Assembly (NCBI GenBank): GCA_964621785.1
Contig: CAZUPD010000037.1
Location: 1 to 64,000, forward strand
DNA from: JACKDW01 sp964621785
Lineage (GTDB): Bacteria > Myxococcota_A > Polyangia > Nannocystales > Nannocystaceae
Direction of reading: 5' to 3'
DNA: 64,000 bases
In this document: positions 36,196 to 45,180 of the stretch, piece by piece
Numbering within the stretch: position 1 is the stretch's first letter
Layout: every line of letters begins with the position of its first letter
Translations under genes and position numbers: made by a program
The notes under the pieces: generated by a model
Databases searched by the model: none
What the model was told of the DNA's origin: nothing
The model's input: only the letters and a program-made list of their open reading frames with translations

Positions 36196-38553
36196 TTACC
36201 GCTCACCACGTCGGCGTCGCAACAGACCGGCGATGAGCAGACAGGCACCAACCCCGGGCCACGTGCGCGTATGTGTCTTGCATGAACAACCACCTTGGGC
36301 CTGCGCAGGTTGGCCGGCGGGCGCTTGCGTGGGTGGGCGCGGCTCCGATGTGCTCGCCGGTGGCTTTCCCGGTTGCATCCGCACGTCCTGCATCCCGAGT
36401 TCGTCGAGCAAGGCATCGGCGTGGGACACTTGATCGAGCAACCACAGAAGGTAGCGGATATCGACAATGATGTTGCGCGAGCGCTCGGTCGTGTAGCCGA
36501 AGTCGCCCGAGATATTTTCCCACACGCGGTCGAAGTTGAGCCCCACCAGCCGGCCTTGCGCGTCGATCACCGCGCTGCCTGAGTTTCCTCCGGTAGTATC
36601 GGCGTTGGCCAAAAAATTGAGCGGCACATCGCCGAGGGTTGGATCGGCCCACACCGTCTCGGCGGCGGAGGCCGCCGCTTCGCGCACGGACGGTGGCAGG
36701 TCGAACGGATGTTCGTCGGTGTGCTTGAGGACCTGTCCCGAGAGCGTGGTCTGAGGCAGGGCGAGCAACCCTTCCTGCGGGGCATAGCCCTGAACGGTCG
36801 CGTAGCTCAGGCGCAGCGTCCCATTGGCATCCGGGTAGTGACGGGCATCCGACTGGGCCTTGCGCATCTCGAAATACTTGGGTCCCAAGCGGGCATACCG
36901 TCCCTTGCGTGCCTCGGACTGCTGTCGGAGCGTCTCTAGCTCGTCGGCGATCGCGACCGCGAGCTTGAGCAGCGGATCATTTGTATGCTCAAGCGCTTCG
37001 GGATCCGCCGCATCGAACAGGGTGAGTAGATACGCTTGGTCGGTCAACTTCGACCCTGTGAACAACGGACGCAGATCCTTCGCAAGCTGCTCGCGCGAAC
37101 GCGTATCACCCGTCCACGGCGCGAATGCAGCGATCGTTTGTTCACCCTCGAGCTCGCGGGCTCGAACACACAGCGATGCCAGCAGCTGGCTTTCGACCTC
37201 CGGGTCGTGATTGCGCAACCGCTGCAACAGTTTTCCCCGCAGCTTGTCGACATTGCGATCCATATAGGAGGCCTCGCGCTCGAGGTCGGGGAGTTTTTGG
37301 GCCCGCGCCCGACGAACGAGATCGACCGCGGTCGCCAACAATTTGGGTCCGTAGCCGAGATGCCCGAGCAGCAAGTCGCGTGGATAGGCCTGTCGCACCT
37401 CGGCGGTGTGGGCATCGAGTTGCTCGAGTACATCGCGGTAGGCCGTATTCGCCGGTTGTTTCGCCCAGGCCCGAAGTTGGGCAGCGAACGCGGTCTTCTT
37501 CTTTAAAAGGTTCATCCGCTGGATCCCCCACAACATCCCCCGCGCGTTTTTATGGCGATTGGCCAGACTTTTACGGGTCGCCGCAACTTTGATCGCCACC
37601 GCGGGATCTCGCTTCCCGAGTTCGGTGAGGATCCCGATCCACTCGCCGTAGAGATCGACACGCATCGGCAGCACCTGTTCGACCTGGCGTGTGGTTTGCG
37701 CGAGCGACAGGTGGCGATCGGTGTGCCCGGGGTAGCCCAGTACCGCGACGAAGTTTCCGGGCGCCACCCCCTCGGCCGAGATCGTCAACCACGTATCGGG
37801 GCGATACGGTTTGTTGTCCTTGGCGTAGTCAGCCGGTTTTGCGTCCGGACCGACATAGGCGCGGAGGATCGCAAAATCGCCGGTGTGTCGCGGCCACATC
37901 CAGTTGTCGACATCACCCCCGAACTCGCCGATCGCCGCCGGTGGGGCGTACACCAACCGGACGTCGCGCAATTCGAGGTAAATCATCTGGCGATAGGTAC
38001 TGCCGGCGTCGAACGCTGCGACCGAACAACGCCGCCCCGGAGCTGCTGCTTCGCAGGATTTGACGAGTTGTTTGCGGGCCGCCTCGATCGCGAGATAGCG
38101 ACCTCGGTCGTCATCTCCCGCCGCGTCTGCGGCGGTACGGATGTCCTCGGTGACATCGACGATCTGCTCGAGTACACGGACGGTTGTCTGCCTGGCCTCA
38201 AGTTCCTGCTCCAAAGTACCTGCCAAAAACCCGTCGGTAATGTAGTCGTGTTCGACCGTGCTCTGGCGTTGCAGGGCTCCGTAGGCGCAGTGGTGGTTGG
38301 TGATCACAAGCCCACGTTCGGACACGAACGACGCCGAGCACCCGTTGAGGTTGACCGCTGCCCGCATCCGTCCACCGTCGCGCGTGTTCCACAAAGTGTC
38401 GGGTGATTGTTGAAACCCGCGTGCTTTCAGTTGTGCAGCCAGACCTGAAATTTGTTCGGGTGTCCACTGACCTTCGTCGGCGTGGCTGACACGGGGTGTC
38501 GTCAGACTGGCGCAGCTGATGGCGACGAGACAGAGGTATCGGCGAAGCGTCAT
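36196..38553 (-). CDS. S46-family dipeptidyl peptidase (DPP7/DPP11-like) with MYXO-CTERM tail
   Basis: 785 residues from ATG 38553, giving a signal peptide (MTLRRYLCLVAISCASLTT...). S46 enzymes remove dipeptides from free N termini in the periplasm or at the surface. Family landmarks: DEGQWTPEQI near the mature N terminus, the His motif LVITNHHCAYG, NWMWPRHTGDFAILRAYVGPD with the catalytic Asp, VLGYPGHTDR and the Ser motif GGNSGSAV. The residue after the catalytic block that sets Asp/Glu or hydrophobic preference cannot be judged by eye. Unusually, the C terminus adds a Pro/Gln linker, GGCSCK, a hydrophobic helix and RRRR, a MYXO-CTERM-like surface signal. Confidence 0.87.
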   Translation of the reverse strand: MTLRRYLCLVAISCASLTTPRVSHADEGQWTPEQISGLAAQLKARGFQQSPDTLWNTRDGGRMRAAVNLNGCSASFVSERGLVITNHHCAYGALQRQSTVEHDYITDGFLAGTLEQELEARQTTVRVLEQIVDVTEDIRTAADAAGDDDRGRYLAIEAARKQLVKSCEAAAPGRRCSVAAFDAGSTYRQMIYLELRDVRLVYAPPAAIGEFGGDVDNWMWPRHTGDFAILRAYVGPDAKPADYAKDNKPYRPDTWLTISAEGVAPGNFVAVLGYPGHTDRHLSLAQTTRQVEQVLPMRVDLYGEWIGILTELGKRDPAVAIKVAATRKSLANRHKNARGMLWGIQRMNLLKKKTAFAAQLRAWAKQPANTAYRDVLEQLDAHTAEVRQAYPRDLLLGHLGYGPKLLATAVDLVRRARAQKLPDLEREASYMDRNVDKLRGKLLQRLRNHDPEVESQLLASLCVRARELEGEQTIAAFAPWTGDTRSREQLAKDLRPLFTGSKLTDQAYLLTLFDAADPEALEHTNDPLLKLAVAIADELETLRQQSEARKGRYARLGPKYFEMRKAQSDARHYPDANGTLRLSYATVQGYAPQEGLLALPQTTLSGQVLKHTDEHPFDLPPSVREAAASAAETVWADPTLGDVPLNFLANADTTGGNSGSAVIDAQGRLVGLNFDRVWENISGDFGYTTERSRNIIVDIRYLLWLLDQVSHADALLDELGMQDVRMQPGKPPASTSEPRPPTQAPAGQPAQAQGGCSCKTHTRTWPGVGACLLIAGLLRRRRGER

Positions 38554-38715
38554 GGGCGGGATGGTACCGCCAACCGGCCGGCCGGCCAGGTTCAACGATG
38601 AGGCTCATCTCCCCCACACGGGCGGAGCTGTCAGCAGCTCGCCTACAAGCGTTTGACATCACAGTAAAGCATCTGTGGCCGATTGCCCTCAGCGTTAAAA
38701 ATGTGGATGATATCG

Positions 38716-38735
38716 ACATGTTCTTTAGGACACAT
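38716..38735 (+). promoter_or_regulatory. ACATG-type 14-nt repeat at start codon
   Basis: ACATGTTCTTTAGGACACAT: the first ATG (38718) is the likely start codon of the gene. It resembles the ACATG repeats at 22373 and 24366, which also sit on starts of exported proteins. Confidence 0.3.
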
Positions 38736-40076
38736 TCGATGCGTTTGCTACCTGTTGTCTCCGCCTGCCTCCTGGCGCCCGCGACGGCCTTCGCCGGACC
38801 GATTGTACAGCCGAACAATGTCACGGTTCCGACTGGGAATGGTTTACAAGGAGTGTTCAACAACCTCGGTGAACCGATCAATGCGATTCAAGATGCGGAA
38901 GTCACGCCCGAGACGTTTATTCCTGCATGTACAACGAGCTTTGAAGTCCACGCCCGATTTGCCTCCTACCAAAATGCCTTTGGTTGGTACAACGCCGACG
39001 GCCAGGCGCCGATGCTGGAAGACCTCCATCAGATCCTCGAATGCACCGACGGCGTCGGCACCGTGAAGTCGGTCGACATTCTCAGCGACCCGGACTACGA
39101 AGGCGGGGAAGTTGGATTCTTCCAGGCAGTCGGCAACTGTGCCGACATCAACAACCCGGGAACCATCTTCCACATCGTCTACTCCGAGCCGGCGTGGAAC
39201 CCCGACAACAACCAGCAAGATCCGTTTATCCACCTGTTGATCTACGAAAGCATCAACGTTCCGCGGACCTACTACTTCGCCTGGGAGGACCTGTTGCAGG
39301 GTGGCGACAATGACTTTGCCGACCTCGTCACCTCGGTCGAGGGTATCTCCTGTTTCGGCAATCCGTGCATGATCTCGAGTACCCCGGGAGATTCCGATGG
39401 CGATCTCGTGTGTGGCGACGCCGACAACTGTCCCAACGACAAGAATGCTGATCAGCTCGACACCGACATGGATGGAGTCGGGGATGTCTGTGACAACTGT
39501 CCCGACGATGCCAACCCCATGCAGGAGGACCAGGACAACAACAACGTCGGCGATGCCTGCCAAGTCGACGACACCGACACCGATACCGACGACCCGACTG
39601 ACGACCCGACTGACGATCCCACCGACGACCCGACTGACGATCCGACTGACGACCCCACCGACGACCCGACTGACGATCCGACTGACGACCCGACTGACGA
39701 CCCCACCGACGACCCGACTGACGACCCCACCGACGACCCCACCGATCCGACCGAGGGCCCGACATCGACTGACACCGACCCGACCGAAGATCCAGACACC
39801 GGCACCGGTGATTCGATGTCCGGGACCGGGGGCGACACAATGGGCAACGAATCGGATTCCGGAACCGGTGGCAACACCAGTGCAAGTGCAACGGATACCG
39901 ACGCCGGTACCGGTGGCAACGACACCGCAGGGACTGGAGAGACAGACTCCTCCACCGGTGGCGAGTCCGTCGAAGAAGGTTGTGGCTGTCGCGCGACCAC
40001 GCCATCCGAGGGATGGCTAGTCGGTCTCGCCGCAGGCCTGTTTGGCTTGACACTCCGCCGTCGCCGACGCGTGTAA
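38718..40076 (+). CDS. DUF4114/thrombospondin-3 surface protein with MYXO-CTERM
   Basis: 452 residues from ATG 38718 (38739 is an alternative). Signal peptide ends ATAFA. Residues ~25-215 include DUF4114 (WNPDNNQQDPFIHLLIYESINVP split as FAWEDLLQGGDNDFADLV), a calcium-associated domain of exported proteins. Thrombospondin type-3 calcium-binding repeats follow (DSDGDLVCGDADNCPND, DTDMDGVGDVCDNCPDD, DQDNNNVGDAC). A TDDP repeat linker, a Gly/Thr/Asp-rich region and the MYXO-CTERM tail (EEGCGCR, hydrophobic helix, RRRRR) complete it. Role is probably a calcium-stabilised surface adhesin or matrix protein. Only 164 bases separate it from the divergent S46 gene. Confidence 0.83.
   Translation: MFFRTHSMRLLPVVSACLLAPATAFAGPIVQPNNVTVPTGNGLQGVFNNLGEPINAIQDAEVTPETFIPACTTSFEVHARFASYQNAFGWYNADGQAPMLEDLHQILECTDGVGTVKSVDILSDPDYEGGEVGFFQAVGNCADINNPGTIFHIVYSEPAWNPDNNQQDPFIHLLIYESINVPRTYYFAWEDLLQGGDNDFADLVTSVEGISCFGNPCMISSTPGDSDGDLVCGDADNCPNDKNADQLDTDMDGVGDVCDNCPDDANPMQEDQDNNNVGDACQVDDTDTDTDDPTDDPTDDPTDDPTDDPTDDPTDDPTDDPTDDPTDDPTDDPTDDPTDDPTDPTEGPTSTDTDPTEDPDTGTGDSMSGTGGDTMGNESDSGTGGNTSASATDTDAGTGGNDTAGTGETDSSTGGESVEEGCGCRATTPSEGWLVGLAAGLFGLTLRRRRRV
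39588..39745 (+). repeat. 12-bp tandem repeats encoding the TDDP linker
   Basis: About thirteen copies of GACGACCCGACT and close variants encode TDDP repeats in the surface protein. The array is in frame and prone to length change. Confidence 0.85.
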
Positions 40077-40093
40077 CCGAGACGCCTGGTGTG

Positions 40094-40126
40094 CGGCCCA
40101 ACCTTCGCAATGCGGAGATTGGGCCG
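40094..40126. terminator. Hairpin between convergent genes
   Basis: Arms CGGCCCAA (40094-40101) and TTGGGCCG (40119-40126) with a nested CGC/GCG mini-stem, 17 bases after the stop at 40076. No T run; a terminator role for the convergent pair is likely but not certain. Confidence 0.5.
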
Positions 40127-40179
40127 TACTACGTGGTGGCCACGACCATGTGCTCCATCGCGAAGGTGGATGCCACAGA

Positions 40180-41514
40180 CTACCCGTTGCTCTCGTCCGG
40201 TGTCGGCTCGCCGCAGGTCAACCCTTGGAGCACGAGGTCCTCGCCCTCTTCGACCAACTCGACCTCAAACCCGGCACTCACGTCGAGCATGCGTCGACGC
40301 ACCCGGGTTCCCATCCCATCGGTCGCCGGCACCGGGTGTTTGGTCGGTGTACGCTTGATATAGGCCGGGTGGAAGACGACCTTTTCGAGACACGTGCGCT
40401 CGTCCGCCGGTGTCAAACGCACCCGCAACACCCCGGTCAGGCGCGGGATCGAAGTTGTATTTTCAAATAAAAAGTTACCCAGATTGTAGGCGATCAATCC
40501 CTTGTTGTGGCGTTCGAGCCCCTGCAGCACATGGGCATGGTGCCCGATCACCATATCTGCCCCGGCGTCAATCATCGCGTGGGCCTCGCGGACCTGCACA
40601 TAGTTCGGTGTATCTGCATACTCTGCGCCCCAATGGATCACCACGATCACCGCGTGATGATCTGCTCTGCCCGCTGTGATCACAGGGTTGAGCGTCTTGG
40701 AAAGTTCCCGGGTCTCGAGGTAGGGCAGCAGCGGCGAACCCTCGCGGTGGGGAGCATTTCGCCGGGTCGTCACAGCCACAAAACCGAGCTTCCAGCCATC
40801 CTTCTCAACGGTCTCAACGCGGAAGACCGGCTCTTCGGTGCGCGACGCCCCGAGGGGGACAACCCCGAGTTCCCGCAGGATCTCCGGACTTTGGCGCATC
40901 CCTGTCTCACGCTGATCAAACGCGTGGTTATTGGCCAAACTGACCGCTGTAAACCCGGCATCGGCGAGGGACTGGGCCATTTTCTTCGACGCCCCAAATG
41001 CAAACTTGGCACCGATCGGGCTTTTGACTGGCAACTCGTGGACCAGGGGGGTCTCCAAGTTGGCGACGATCACATCGGCGTCGAGTTGCGCCTTGATATC
41101 GGCAAACGGGTTGTACCCCGGGTCGGGAATCGGGTCGTAGCCGTCCGGCCGGTAGCGCCCGAAAATCACATCGCCGACAAACGTGATCTCGAGTGGTCCA
41201 CGCGCGGCCCGTGGCGGTGGTGCTTCGGCGTCCGGAGATTTTGTTGTAGGAGCAATGTTTTCGTCTACCGGTGCTTCGGCGACCTGCACGGGTGTCGGCT
41301 CTTCCCGCGGTTGGGCCTTGGCCGGCGTCCCAGTGAATGCAGGTTTTTGCGGTGTCGACCCGGTCGCCGAACACCCGCACGCAACCGCGAGCGCCAGTAA
41401 ACCAGTCCACGTGCGAGAGACGTGCGCAGCCCCGGGTTGACGGCGAGCGACGGTACGGAAGGGTCGGGACGCGAGGGATTGCCTACCGAGGAGCATCGCG
41501 GCGAGGATGCCCAT
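40180..41514 (-). CDS. CapA-family lipoprotein
   Basis: 444 residues from ATG 41514 (41496 is an alternative); lipobox VACGC after a long basic n-region. The domain is the CapA/PgsA calcineurin-like fold known from poly-gamma-glutamate capsule loci: ITFVGDVIFGRY, VIVANLETPLV, VSLANNHAFDQRETGM, VIVVIHWGAEY, DMVIGHHAHVLQGLE and YNLGNFLFE. Metal-binding Asp, Asn and His residues of the phosphodiesterase fold are retained. No capB/capC homologues are nearby, so polyglutamate synthesis is not implied; a surface phosphoesterase-like role is possible. Pro/Ala spacer at about 65-125 after the lipid anchor. Confidence 0.83.
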   Translation of the reverse strand: MGILAAMLLGRQSLASRPFRTVARRQPGAAHVSRTWTGLLALAVACGCSATGSTPQKPAFTGTPAKAQPREEPTPVQVAEAPVDENIAPTTKSPDAEAPPPRAARGPLEITFVGDVIFGRYRPDGYDPIPDPGYNPFADIKAQLDADVIVANLETPLVHELPVKSPIGAKFAFGASKKMAQSLADAGFTAVSLANNHAFDQRETGMRQSPEILRELGVVPLGASRTEEPVFRVETVEKDGWKLGFVAVTTRRNAPHREGSPLLPYLETRELSKTLNPVITAGRADHHAVIVVIHWGAEYADTPNYVQVREAHAMIDAGADMVIGHHAHVLQGLERHNKGLIAYNLGNFLFENTTSIPRLTGVLRVRLTPADERTCLEKVVFHPAYIKRTPTKHPVPATDGMGTRVRRRMLDVSAGFEVELVEEGEDLVLQGLTCGEPTPDESNG

Positions 41515-41773
41515 GCGCGGAGACTTTTTGCAAAAGTTTGCAAAACTTCGCCAAAACTTGGCCGCAACGATCAGCGAGGTGCTCAAGCTGCTCGGCCGGA
41601 CGAGTGTTGAAAACGGACGAGCCCGATTCGGTCGTTCGCTCCGTCAGCTCACGCAGCAGATCCGGTCCACGTCCGTAGCCCTGCGGACTGCTCAATCCCC
41701 GGACTCGGGCGTGCGTGGAAGACCGACCTGGTCACTGCGACATCTGGCACTGGCTGTTGGCCCCGTTGAGCCG

Positions 41774-43348
41774 CTACCACAACACTTTGAGCAGCTTTTT
41801 ACACTCGCGCCGCATCGCCTCGAACACGGCTTTGTCGACCCAGCGGTCGGGGATGGTTGCCCGGTTGCCGGCGACATCCGGCAGCGTGGCGATCGCTACT
41901 TGCCACGGAAACAGCTGACTGCGGGTCCAGCCTTGGCGGCGGATCTCTGGGGTTGTCAGCGGCATCCACCCGCGGGGGTTGTCGCCCCACGTCAACCACT
42001 GCAGCGGAAGCGGTGGCGCGTCCATGTCGGGGAGCCCGGGCCACAGCAGCAGTGCCGGGCGGGCCGTGCCATCGTGGGTGCGCACCATCGCCGGCAACAG
42101 CAGGGCATCGCCCGGCATGACATCAGCGCACGGCATGCGGGTGGTGGCGCGTTCGATCAGGGTACCGGTGCGAACCGTCACAAGAGCTGTCTCAGGCGAC
42201 AGCTTGAGGACATCGTCAACCTTGAGCGTGTGCAGGCCTGGACCTTTAACCTTGGACTTGGTCGGCGTGAAATCGGGTCGCCGCGAAGCACTCGGGGCTG
42301 GCGGTTGGGGTTCGACCAGCGTGCGAGTTTGCAGCTGCAACGATTTCCATGTGAGTTTCTCTGGATCCTCGCGCCACAGATCGCCGAGCTGCCCGTCGCC
42401 CCGCGGGCCGCCCAACACCAGGGTCGTGGTGTTTCCGGACAATACCGCTAAACAACTCGCAGGTGCCCGCAGGCGGCATTCCTGGGCTTCGGGCAGGGGG
42501 AGAGGTTCCTCGTCGGCATCTGGATCGGCCGGCGGTTGGGCGATCAAAAACCGCTGCAACACCCCCCGCGGACGCAGCACATACACCCAGCGTTCGTCGC
42601 CGCCGACCGCCAGGGGAAGCGCCCCGCGACGCGACATCTTGGGCACGTACTCGCGTTCGATCCGAAGCCTGCGCGGGGTCCATCCGACCGCACCATCGCG
42701 GGCCGCCAAAATGATGCGGCCCTGGGAAGTCTTTGCAATTGCAACAAAACCCTCGTGGGGGACATCCTCCTGGCTGGTCGCCCGGAGCTTGAGCTGCATA
42801 TAGCCCTCGGGATGATCCGGGTCGATCACCCAGGCCCGGCTGTGGCCGTCGACCCACACCGCCCGGCCGTCGGACGTGGAAACGAGCCCGTAGACCACGT
42901 GTTCGCTGGTTTTACGGCGGTGGACGGGAGCTTGTTTTTCGAGGCTCCACAACACCTCGCCCTGACTGCCGACACCACACATGAGTCCCTTGCGAACCAT
43001 GCACACGTGATCGACAAATCCGCCCAACTTGCTGCCGACCTTGGTGTGGCGGGAGACAAACATATTGCCTCGGTGGAGGTGGTGGCCGCCGATCCACAGA
43101 TCACCGTCGTCGGAAAACTGGGCCACACTGGGAGCTGCTGCTGGAATCTCGATCGTCCGCTCGAGCTCAAACGAGCTGGCATTGACCACCCAGATCTCGT
43201 ACGGCAACAACACCAGTAGGCGTTTGCCATCGCGGCTGACTTGGATCGCACAGGGGCTATCATCGAGCGCAACTTTGGTGACGGTCGTCTTACCGGCGAC
43301 GATTCGTCGGCCTGTGCTCGCGCGTTTGGCTGGAACCCGGCGTCTCAT
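41774..43348 (-). CDS. Beta-propeller-like protein, unknown function
   Basis: 524 residues, no signal peptide. The N-terminal ~330 residues have recurring strand patterns of a WD40/PQQ-like propeller (KRLLVLLPYEIWVVNASSFELERTI; GLVSTSDGRAVWVDGHSRAWVIDP; ERWVYVLRPRGVLQRF) without strict WD motifs. A Pro/Ser linker (~345-365) precedes a C-terminal region (DVLKLSPETALVTVRTGTL..., RWVDKAVFEAMRRECKKLLKVLW) that I do not recognise. The context offers no hint. Start ATG at 43348 with a basic N terminus; a TTG or GTG further in cannot be excluded. Confidence 0.65.
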   Translation of the reverse strand: MRRRVPAKRASTGRRIVAGKTTVTKVALDDSPCAIQVSRDGKRLLVLLPYEIWVVNASSFELERTIEIPAAAPSVAQFSDDGDLWIGGHHLHRGNMFVSRHTKVGSKLGGFVDHVCMVRKGLMCGVGSQGEVLWSLEKQAPVHRRKTSEHVVYGLVSTSDGRAVWVDGHSRAWVIDPDHPEGYMQLKLRATSQEDVPHEGFVAIAKTSQGRIILAARDGAVGWTPRRLRIEREYVPKMSRRGALPLAVGGDERWVYVLRPRGVLQRFLIAQPPADPDADEEPLPLPEAQECRLRAPASCLAVLSGNTTTLVLGGPRGDGQLGDLWREDPEKLTWKSLQLQTRTLVEPQPPAPSASRRPDFTPTKSKVKGPGLHTLKVDDVLKLSPETALVTVRTGTLIERATTRMPCADVMPGDALLLPAMVRTHDGTARPALLLWPGLPDMDAPPLPLQWLTWGDNPRGWMPLTTPEIRRQGWTRSQLFPWQVAIATLPDVAGNRATIPDRWVDKAVFEAMRRECKKLLKVLW

Positions 43349-43726
43349 GGGCGGGCAACTTTAGCCGGTTTCGCAACTGGAATCACCCGCGAGTTGGCGG
43401 TGTTTTGTGAGCTCGGCTCTCACCGACGCGTCGTCGCGGGTTGCAACTGCAATTGGGCTCCGAACCGTCGTTCCCGGGTCCGCGTGGCCAACGGTTCCGC
43501 ACCTTTGCAGCCCCGATTCCGCGCCCGTGGTCGGGGCCCGTCCGTCCGTGCCGTCGGTCTCGTCCTGCCCCGTCCACATCCATCGCACCAGCCGATGCCC
43601 CGTGCTCGAGCACGGTCTGAAAATGACCGCGGCCTTGCAAATGCATCCAAATTGTTACGTCGTGCACGGGGAGGAGATCGCAGCATTCACCTCAATTGCA
43701 GAGCGGATGTGTTACGATTCGCTGTG
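43349..43726. other. Divergent intergenic region before the cyclase gene
   Basis: 378 bases, no supported gene; the open frame running through it into the cyclase has Arg/Pro-rich composition. It carries two TGCA-N2-TGCA motif copies (TGCAACTGCA 43442-43451 and TGCAAATGCA 43635-43644) and becomes AT-rich close to 43660-43720, the probable promoter area. Confidence 0.45.
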
Positions 43727-45034
43727 ATGAAGCTGACTTATCGGCGGGCGGGTCAAATTGTGCCTGCGCGTGCGCGCGACACCCTCTTAGCGGCGTCGAT
43801 TCGCAATAAAATACCGCACTTGCACGAATGTGGTGGACTCGCCCAATGCACGACCTGCCGGGTGCGGATCCTCGACGGGCTAGCGAATCTGTCCGAGCGA
43901 ACAGATCCCGAAGCCAGGCTCGCACAAACCCGCGGGTGGGACCCCACCATTCGGCTCGCGTGTCAAACCCGAGTCCATGGCGATGTCACCCTCGAGCGCC
44001 TACTACAGACCGGTGCCGACGTCAGTGGGCTCTCACTCGAGACAATCAAATACGGCAGCGGAAAAGAGCGGATGCTCGGGCTGTTGTTCTGCGACATGCG
44101 CAACTTCACCGCGTTTGTCGAGGCCCATCTCGCCCACGATGTCGTGCACATCATGAACCGGTTTTTCACCGCGATGGGCGAACCGATTTTGCTCAACAAC
44201 GGCATGATTTACCAATACGCCGGTGATGAAATCATCGGTCTTTTTGGCATCGGCGACGACTGTTCCGAGCGCATTTGCCAATCCGGTGTACGTGCAAGCC
44301 TGGGAATGCTGCGCGCCCTCAAAACCCTCAACACCGAGCTCAAACGAGACTTCGACATCGAGCTCAGCGTCGGGATCGGGTTTCACTACGGGCGTGTGAT
44401 CGTCGGTCAGATGGGTCATCCAAGTGCCGAGAAATTCTCGGTCGTCGGAGATGCCATCAATGTCGCCAGTCGGATCCAGTCGACGACACGGACCCTCAAT
44501 GTCGACTTTCTCATCTCCGACCGCGTCGCCGAGCAACTGCCCGAGGATGCACTCGAGACCGGGTTACTCAGCGAGGTCCGACTCAAAGGAAAAAACGAAA
44601 TCTATATTGTGATCGAGGTGCTCGGCCACCGTCTCCCCGATCATCACCACATCGTCCAAGGCATGCTCGAGACGTTTCGCAGTCCACAATCCGCCTTTGG
44701 AAGGACGTTTTACAAAAACCTGTTCGAGATGTTCCCCGAGACACGAGCCCTGTTTCCCGAGGATATGCGACAGCAGGAAAAGTTGCTCCTACATATGGTC
44801 GAGGCCATCGCCTATGCAGCCGGTCGCCCGCACAACCTCGCCCTCGGCCTGAGAGAGCTCGGTCGCCGGCACGCGGGATACGGTGTCGAACACGAGCACT
44901 ATCCACTCGTTCGCCATGTGTTAGAGGTGACGGCAAAGGAGATTCTCGGTGAGGGGTATACAGAGGAAGTGGCGACGGCATGGCTAGGGTTTTTGGATAC
45001 GATCTTGCAAATTATGGCCGAGTCAGCGTCGTGA
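43727..45034 (+). CDS. Ferredoxin-class III nucleotide cyclase-globin fusion
   Basis: 435 residues, soluble. Residues 1-95: plant-type [2Fe-2S] ferredoxin with Cys35, Cys41, Cys44 and Cys79 (HECGGLAQCTTC ... LACQT). Residues ~115-298: class III adenylate/guanylate cyclase with metal-binding Asp123 (LFCDMRNFT) and Asp167 (YAGDEI), and transition-state Asn245 and Arg249 (GDAINVASR). The position that is Lys in typical adenylate cyclases reads Gln163, so ATP versus GTP use is uncertain. Residues ~310-432: a bacterial globin pattern (FYKNLFEMFPETRALFP, then RRHAGYGV with proximal His382, then AWLGFLDTILQIM). The protein should couple redox state and O2/NO binding to cyclic nucleotide output. ATG 43727 follows GCTGTG without a strong ribosome site. 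Confidence 0.85.
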   Translation: MKLTYRRAGQIVPARARDTLLAASIRNKIPHLHECGGLAQCTTCRVRILDGLANLSERTDPEARLAQTRGWDPTIRLACQTRVHGDVTLERLLQTGADVSGLSLETIKYGSGKERMLGLLFCDMRNFTAFVEAHLAHDVVHIMNRFFTAMGEPILLNNGMIYQYAGDEIIGLFGIGDDCSERICQSGVRASLGMLRALKTLNTELKRDFDIELSVGIGFHYGRVIVGQMGHPSAEKFSVVGDAINVASRIQSTTRTLNVDFLISDRVAEQLPEDALETGLLSEVRLKGKNEIYIVIEVLGHRLPDHHHIVQGMLETFRSPQSAFGRTFYKNLFEMFPETRALFPEDMRQQEKLLLHMVEAIAYAAGRPHNLALGLRELGRRHAGYGVEHEHYPLVRHVLEVTAKEILGEGYTEEVATAWLGFLDTILQIMAESAS

Positions 45035-45037
45035 GCA

Positions 45038-45064
45038 CACGCGATGGAGTCCCGTGATCGCGTG
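45038..45064 (+). terminator. Terminator-like hairpin after the cyclase gene
   Basis: Stem CACGCGAT/ATCGCGTG (45038-45045, 45057-45064) directly after the stop at 45034; no T run. Confidence 0.45.
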
Positions 45065-45180
45065 CGAAGAACTGCTCGAATCCATGCAACTGCGGACAAC
45101 TCGACGACGTCTCGGTGCGGCTGTCGATGAAGATACACGTAGTGCCTTCAACCGCTGTGAATTCCTGGTATGTTGCCGCA

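Noticed and set aside
39588..39745. Regular repeats resembling a CRISPR array
   Set aside because: Units are 12 bp, contiguous without spacers, and translate to TDDP within a gene.
40180..41514. Poly-gamma-glutamate capsule operon
   Set aside because: CapA-like domain only; no CapB or CapC homologue is next to it.
43241..43726. N-terminal extension of the cyclase frame
   Set aside because: Arg/Pro-rich, no domain, overlaps the divergent gene's start; the ferredoxin domain begins naturally at ATG 43727.
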